From: UBA9926 sp913064795
GTDB lineage: Bacteria > Pseudomonadota > Gammaproteobacteria > Pseudomonadales > Azotimanducaceae
DNA length: 64,000 nucleotides
NCBI GenBank assembly: GCA_045560765.1
Contig: JBJKZD010000012.1
Span: 62,001 to 126,000, forward strand
Reading direction: 5' to 3'
Both the position numbers and the translations under genes were made by a program. Positions 59,246-64,000 of this stretch are shown here, one piece after another (positions within the stretch are counted from its first letter, which is position 1; every line of letters starts with the position of its first letter). The notes beneath the pieces are model-generated. The model saw only the letters and a list, made by a program, of their open reading frames with translations. It was not told the origin of the DNA and did not search any database.

Positions 59246-60823
59246 ATGACCCGCTCTGAAGTCGATCGACGAAGAACGTTTGCGATAATTTCTCACCCCG
59301 ACGCGGGTAAAACGACGATTACAGAAAAGTTGTTGCTGCTGGGGAAAGCCATTCAAATGGCCGGCACCGTTAAGTCAAAAAAGTCAGACCGTTACGCCAC
59401 ATCAGATTGGATGGCAATGGAGAAGGAGCGGGGCATCTCCGTGACCACCTCCGTCATGCAGTTTCCTTATCGTGAATGTGTCGTTAATCTCCTCGACACC
59501 CCTGGCCACGAAGATTTCTCTGAGGACACCTATCGCACCCTGACTGCGGTTGATTCGGTTCTGATGGTGATCGACGGTGCAAAGGGCGTTGAGGACCGAA
59601 CCATTAAATTGATGGAGGTGTGCCGGCTTCGGGATACACCGATTCTAACGTTCATCAACAAATTAGACCGAGAGATTAAAGAACCGATCGAACTGCTTGA
59701 TGAGGTCGAGGCGGTGCTCAATATCGACTGCGCGCCGATGACTTGGCCCATCAGCATGGGGCAGCGCTTTCAAGGGGTCTATCATCTCTACGAGGATTGT
59801 ATTTACCCCTATCGCGGGGAGGTCCTTGCGCCTCTGGCTGAACCTGAGCGAATCGAAGGCCTTGATAGTCCTGCCGCTCGAGATTTGCTGGGAGATGGTT
59901 GGGACGATTTTAAAGATGAAATTGAATTGGTCCGGGGCGCGTCTCACGAATTTGATCAAGCTGCTTATTTGGCGGGTTCTCTGTCTCCAGTTTATTTTGG
60001 TACGGCGCTGCGCAATTTTGGGGTGATGGAGATGCTCGATGGATTCGTTGCCATGTCGCCGCCACCGCTCCCAAGGGAAACCACCGGCGAGCGGGTTGAT
60101 CCGAATAGTTCAGAATTTTCGGGATTTGTTTTTAAGATCCAGGCCAATATGGATCCTAAACACCGTGACCGTATTGCTTTTTTGAGAGTTTGTTCAGGCA
60201 CCTATGAGCAAGGGATGCGGATGCACCATGTCCGCTTGGGCAAGGATGTCAAAGTCAGTGACGCAGTGACCTTTTTGGCCGGGGAACGAGCGGCTATTGG
60301 GCACGCCTTTGCGGGTGATATTATTGGCCTGCACAATCACGGGACCATCCAGATTGGCGATACGTTCAGCGGCGGTCGAAAAGATCGATTCATTGGGGTG
60401 CCGCACTTTGCACCGGAATTATTTCGGCGTGTTCGGCTCAAAGACCCGCTGAAGAGTAAACAATTGCGTCAGGGCTTAACCCAACTCTCGGAGGAGGGCG
60501 CGACCCAAGTCTTTATGCCGCTGACAAATAACGACCTGATTTTAGGCGCTGTGGGTGTTCTACAGTTCGACGTTGTGGCTTATCGCTTGAAAGATGAATA
60601 CAAAGTTGATTGTGGATACGAGTCGGTGGCGGTCAATACCGCTCGTTGGGTGGTTGGGAGTGATCCAAAACAATTGGAAGAGTTCAAGCGTAAAGCTGAG
60701 GGAAATTTGGCAGTGGATGGTGGTGGGCATCTCACCTACTTGGCGCCATCACGGGTCAATTTATCCTTGATGGAAGAGCGCTGGCCCTCGATCGAATTTA
60801 GAGCAACACGAGAAATCGCTTGA
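59246..60823 (+). CDS. prfC: Peptide chain release factor 3
   Basis: The 525-residue GTPase recycles release factors 1 and 2 from the ribosome. GTP-binding motifs are complete: G1 SHPDAGKTTITEKLL, G3 DTPGHEDFSEDTYRTL, G4 INKLDRE. Domain 2 has SGFVFKIQANMDPKHRDRIAFLRVCSGTYEQGM, and the length is usual for RF3. A GAGGTAA ribosome binding site lies eight bases before the ATG. The gene is single and vertically placed after rimI. It converges on fabY. Confidence 0.97.
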   Translation: MTRSEVDRRRTFAIISHPDAGKTTITEKLLLLGKAIQMAGTVKSKKSDRYATSDWMAMEKERGISVTTSVMQFPYRECVVNLLDTPGHEDFSEDTYRTLTAVDSVLMVIDGAKGVEDRTIKLMEVCRLRDTPILTFINKLDREIKEPIELLDEVEAVLNIDCAPMTWPISMGQRFQGVYHLYEDCIYPYRGEVLAPLAEPERIEGLDSPAARDLLGDGWDDFKDEIELVRGASHEFDQAAYLAGSLSPVYFGTALRNFGVMEMLDGFVAMSPPPLPRETTGERVDPNSSEFSGFVFKIQANMDPKHRDRIAFLRVCSGTYEQGMRMHHVRLGKDVKVSDAVTFLAGERAAIGHAFAGDIIGLHNHGTIQIGDTFSGGRKDRFIGVPHFAPELFRRVRLKDPLKSKQLRQGLTQLSEEGATQVFMPLTNNDLILGAVGVLQFDVVAYRLKDEYKVDCGYESVAVNTARWVVGSDPKQLEEFKRKAEGNLAVDGGGHLTYLAPSRVNLSLMEERWPSIEFRATREIA

Positions 60824-60841
60824 TAGAAATCAAAAGGACGG

Positions 60842-60859
60842 GGCCGTTTAATGTCGGCC
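60842..60859. terminator. Small hairpin between prfC and fabY
   Basis: GGCCG (60842-60846) and CGGCC (60855-60859) form a 5-base stem with eight-base loop in the 40-base gap of convergent genes. It has no clear T-run, so termination is only likely by position. Confidence 0.3.
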
Positions 60860-60863
60860 TATC

Positions 60864-62708
60864 TCAGGTCATATCGTCGTAGGGATTGTCGACCTGCAGA
60901 GAGATGGGTTTGCCGTAGCCAGGGATGGAGATTGCTGCATCGGAGAGATTCAGCGCTGAGCCCTCAACGACACCCTGTCCAAATTGATAGATGGGCGCTG
61001 TTTCGTTGTTAAGACAAGCGGCATCATAAGCGGCACTGCTGGCGATCGTATCAGCCTGGCGCGTTTGAAAGCTTAACATCGCTGCTTTGCCGTGACGCTT
61101 GGCGAGCATCGACCGCGTCACTTCAGGAGATAAAATCGCCGCGGTCGCGTTATTGCCCCCAAACCCTTTTGAATTGATGAACGTGGCCTGTAGATGGCCA
61201 GGATCAACTGTCCGGTGCTCCAGCAAAAAATCTAAGTTCGACTGATGGACGTCCTCGGCAATGGCGCCAGTTGTCTTGATGCCTGGAATAATATGGTCGT
61301 GCCAAACCCCGAGCGCAGCGATGATTTGATCTCCCGAAGCGCAGGCTAAGGAATGACCAACAAACGCCTTAATGGCAGTAATGGGCCAATCCTGGATTCC
61401 AAAAGCCTGTGCCAGCTGGTCAAAAATGTGGGATTCGGTGACCCGGTTTTGAGGGGTGCCAGTGCCGTGTGCTTGAATATAAGTATGGTGTTTGAGCGCT
61501 TGTTCACCGAGGATTGCGCGTACCGAGCCCATGGCTTTGCCTAAGGTCAGATAGTTGCCAATCCCAGGACCTGGAATCGACTTTTTGAAGCCATCGGCAT
61601 TGACGAAGACGTCAGCAACAGAGCCGTAGATTTGGGCCCCCAGTTCAAGGGCCAGTGCGTCGTCGAATAAAACGACGAATTGCGAAGCCTCTGCCAACGT
61701 AAAGCCGCAATTTTCACCGAAGGGGCGACAAGCACGGGTATGGTCGGGAGTTTCGAAGGTGCCGCCATCGAGTTTTATGAGGGCCTCGTCCTCGGCCAGC
61801 GCGCCCATGGTCCGATAACCCTCAATCACCTCGGGTGTGATCGGTGCCTCGCTGGACCCAATGACCGCCACCCGGCAATTGCCAGCGCGAATATCCGATA
61901 TGCCCTGACGAAGGTTGTACAAGAAGGTGGCGCAGGCGCCCACGTTCGCTCCGGTGGCCCCAACACTGCCGATCACGTACGCATTCACGAAATCTGCCGT
62001 CATCTCGGCCAAGCCCAACGGACAATTCTTTGCGCTGACTCTTTTGCCCAGGAGGGCGGACTGCAGCATGCCTGCTGAACCATTAAAGTCTAGCTGTCCC
62101 ATGGCACTACTGGCATAAACGGCGATTTGGTCTCCGGGCACTTTGTCGGTGATCGTTTGCCAGGGGATTCCAAGCGATTGGATGGCGTCAGAGGCGCCAA
62201 AAACAGTCAATTGCAGGCCTCTTGGGTGACTGCGGGATTGATACAGTGCCTCGGGGTCAAAACCGGAGGGCAATTGGCCTGCGGAATTGACCTTGGAGGC
62301 CCGGCCATCGGGAAACAGAACATCGAGTGCCGAGCTCGTTGTAACTTTGACTTCTTGATCGTTGTAGCGCTCAACTTGCCATTCGGCGGGCAGCTGTTCG
62401 GGCAGCTGGCTCTTTCTCATTAAAAACGTCAGCGGCTCTTCGGCATGCGGTTGAAGCATCGCCTGCTTGTTGGCGCGATAGAAGTCAGGATCAAACAGAT
62501 TGTTGGAGAGCTTTCGGATGAGCGTGTTATTGAGAATATGTGTTTCATCTGAACTACAATTCATCAAAGCAGCGAGAGCCTGCAGCGTCTTTTGCTGCTG
62601 CTCAAAAGAGAGTTGGTCATAGACCAGACGCCGGTAGCCATGGTGTCCTGAACTGCGTCCTGCCGGATTAATGCCGCCGAAGCCGACGATTACAGGCAGT
62701 CTTGTCAC
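60864..62708 (-). CDS. fabY: Beta-ketoacyl-ACP synthase FabY
   Basis: The 614-residue condensing enzyme matches Pseudomonas FabY in length and sequence: N-terminal LPVIVGFGGINPAGRSSGHHGYRRLVYD, LYQSRSHPRGLQLTVFGASDAIQSLGIPWQTI and RPFGENCGFTLAEASQF. The catalytic triad is Cys259 in VGACATFLYN, His414 in QAHGTGTPQNR and His452 in FVGHSLACASG. FabY starts fatty-acid synthesis from acetyl-CoA and malonyl-ACP and can replace FabH. Start GTG 62708 with AAGGA upstream. An unusual N-terminal 150-residue extension distinguishes it from FabB/FabF. The upstream gene is a thiolase. Confidence 0.9.
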   Translation of the reverse strand: MTRLPVIVGFGGINPAGRSSGHHGYRRLVYDQLSFEQQQKTLQALAALMNCSSDETHILNNTLIRKLSNNLFDPDFYRANKQAMLQPHAEEPLTFLMRKSQLPEQLPAEWQVERYNDQEVKVTTSSALDVLFPDGRASKVNSAGQLPSGFDPEALYQSRSHPRGLQLTVFGASDAIQSLGIPWQTITDKVPGDQIAVYASSAMGQLDFNGSAGMLQSALLGKRVSAKNCPLGLAEMTADFVNAYVIGSVGATGANVGACATFLYNLRQGISDIRAGNCRVAVIGSSEAPITPEVIEGYRTMGALAEDEALIKLDGGTFETPDHTRACRPFGENCGFTLAEASQFVVLFDDALALELGAQIYGSVADVFVNADGFKKSIPGPGIGNYLTLGKAMGSVRAILGEQALKHHTYIQAHGTGTPQNRVTESHIFDQLAQAFGIQDWPITAIKAFVGHSLACASGDQIIAALGVWHDHIIPGIKTTGAIAEDVHQSNLDFLLEHRTVDPGHLQATFINSKGFGGNNATAAILSPEVTRSMLAKRHGKAAMLSFQTRQADTIASSAAYDAACLNNETAPIYQFGQGVVEGSALNLSDAAISIPGYGKPISLQVDNPYDDMT

Positions 62709-62801
62709 GTTCCGAATCCTTGCAGCGAGTAGGACAATTGTAAGCGGTAAAAGTCGATAAAAGCCAGCGCCGGGGTCAGATCTTTTCTAACCCAACCGGC
62801 A

Positions 62802-63980
62802 CTAAACCAGTTCGACGGCAATGGCAGTTGCTTCACCGCCCCCAATGCACAATGAGGCAATCCCTTTACTCTTATTCGCGCGTTTTAAGGCATGAATGAG
62901 CGTCACAATGAGTCTCGAACCTGTCGAACCAATCGGATGGCCTTGAGCACAAGCACCGCCATAAACGTTTACTTTCTCTGGATCGATGCCCACCTCTCGG
63001 ATTGCCAGCATGGTGACCATTGCAAACGCTTCATTGATTTCAAAAAGATCAACATCATCTAATGACCACCCAACTTTGGTCAGCAATTTTTTGATCGCAT
63101 CGATGGGGGCTAACGTGAATTCGGCGGGATGCCTAGAGTGGGTGCTGTGCCCTAAGATTCTGGCCACGGGGGTTATGCCTTGCGACTGAATTGCATTTTC
63201 GCTCGCCAATACAAGCGCAGAGGCGCCATCAGAAATCGAGCTCGAGTTGGCTGCAGTCACGGTGCCATCCGATTTAAACGCGGGTTTGAGGGCTCTGATT
63301 TTGTCTAAATTGGCATTGCCTGGCTGTTCATCTACGGAAATGATGCGCTCGCCCTTTCGGTCTCGAATGGTAATGGGTTCGATTTCATCCTGTGAAGCGC
63401 CAGATTCTATCGCGGCTAACGCTTTTTGCAGACTTCCAATGGCGTAATCATCCATTTGCTCGCGAGAAAGTTGAAATTGATCGGCAACATCCTGTGCAAA
63501 GGCGCCCATGAGCCTGCCGGTCTTGGCATCCTCGAGGCCATCGGTGAACATACAGTCCTCCAATTGACTGTGGCCCATGCGAAGTCCTGCCCGAGCTTTG
63601 GGCACAATATAGGGGGCGTTGCTCATACTCTCCATGCCCCCAGCGATCATGATCTCATTGGTCCCGGCTTTGATTAGGTCGTGGGCGAGCATGGTAGCTT
63701 TCATGCCTGAACCGCACAGCTTGTTGATGGTTGTCGCTCCGACGCTATCAGGAACGCCAGCATCGATGGCTGCCTGCCGGGCGGGGCCTTGCCTCAGCCC
63801 CGTCGGTAAAACGCACCCCATAATGACTTCATCGACTTTTGATCCTTCGATCTGAGCGCGAGCCAGCGCACCCCGGATTGCGGCCTCACCGAGCTCAACG
63901 GCAGAAAGACCTGCGAGATCTCCCTGAAGGCCTCCCATGGGGGTTCGCGCGCCTGCGGCGATATAGACGTGTTGACTCAT
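62802..63980 (-). CDS. Acetyl-CoA C-acyltransferase (thiolase)
   Basis: The 392-residue thiolase has the nucleophile Cys89 in TINKLCGSGMKA, FEINEAFAMVTM, the second active-site stretch VNVYGGACAQGHPIGSTGSR (His) and the proton-donating Cys in SLCIGGGEATAIAVEL. It joins two acetyl-CoA or cleaves a 3-oxoacyl-CoA; which direction is not visible. Sequence type is acetyl-CoA acetyltransferase (AtoB/PhbA-like). It is on the same strand and 93 bases upstream of fabY, perhaps by chance. The 5' region reaches close to the window edge. Confidence 0.93.
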   Translation of the reverse strand: MSQHVYIAAGARTPMGGLQGDLAGLSAVELGEAAIRGALARAQIEGSKVDEVIMGCVLPTGLRQGPARQAAIDAGVPDSVGATTINKLCGSGMKATMLAHDLIKAGTNEIMIAGGMESMSNAPYIVPKARAGLRMGHSQLEDCMFTDGLEDAKTGRLMGAFAQDVADQFQLSREQMDDYAIGSLQKALAAIESGASQDEIEPITIRDRKGERIISVDEQPGNANLDKIRALKPAFKSDGTVTAANSSSISDGASALVLASENAIQSQGITPVARILGHSTHSRHPAEFTLAPIDAIKKLLTKVGWSLDDVDLFEINEAFAMVTMLAIREVGIDPEKVNVYGGACAQGHPIGSTGSRLIVTLIHALKRANKSKGIASLCIGGGEATAIAVELV

Positions 63981-64000
63981 AGATTGATCCTAAGAATTTT

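Overview
The window looks like one contiguous piece of chromosome from a free-living, aerobic gammaproteobacterium, probably marine. Evidence is the holD-like/rimI/prfC order at 58.1-60.8 kb, a FabY-type ketoacyl synthase, two TonB-dependent receptors, a DUF5916 outer-membrane protein, a BLUF photoreceptor and very many acyl-CoA and short-chain dehydrogenase genes. An OM60/NOR5-like or other Cellvibrionales-type lineage would fit, but that is inference. I see no phage, insertion sequence, CRISPR array, rRNA or tRNA.

Layout: (1) 0-5 kb, purine use: the end of a TonB-dependent receptor, an exported Nup-family protein, an adenine deaminase, allantoicase and ureidoglycolate lyase. (2) 5.3-8.3 kb, a cobalt-type nitrile hydratase operon split by two unrelated genes, then a Na+/solute symporter and an outer-membrane protein. 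(3) 12.9-28.8 kb, a BLUF protein, a serine hydrolase, two crotonases, a Rieske oxygenase, SDR and MDR dehydrogenases, and a five-gene operon (Mo/Fe-S oxidoreductase, acyl-CoA ligase, histidine phosphatase, small-molecule kinase, cytochrome P450). (4) 29-39.2 kb, a TonB receptor followed by a catabolic cluster (epoxide-hydrolase-like, ABM, three SDRs, LLM oxidoreductase, two ThuA-like proteins, TetR regulator). (5) 39.8-45.5 kb, an acetoin-dehydrogenase-type operon with E1alpha, E1beta, AcoX, E2 and E3. (6) 45.7-54.3 kb, a valine/isobutyryl-CoA module next to a paired acyl-CoA dehydrogenase and SDR set. (7) 54.4-58 kb, an FBP-domain protein, an MFS transporter, a probable selenoprotein and a 6S-like RNA. 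(8) 58.1-64 kb, holD-like, rimI, prfC, fabY and a thiolase.

The most notable item is the AhpD-like gene at 56305-57444. It is interrupted by one in-frame TGA exactly where the catalytic cysteine of the C-x-x-C-x-x-x-H site should be, with a possible SECIS-like hairpin after it, so I read it as a selenocysteine protein and not as a broken gene. The second is a set of short tandem arrays, mostly of 14-15 bp units. Each has its own sequence, and two of them run from the stop codon of one gene to the start codon of the next.
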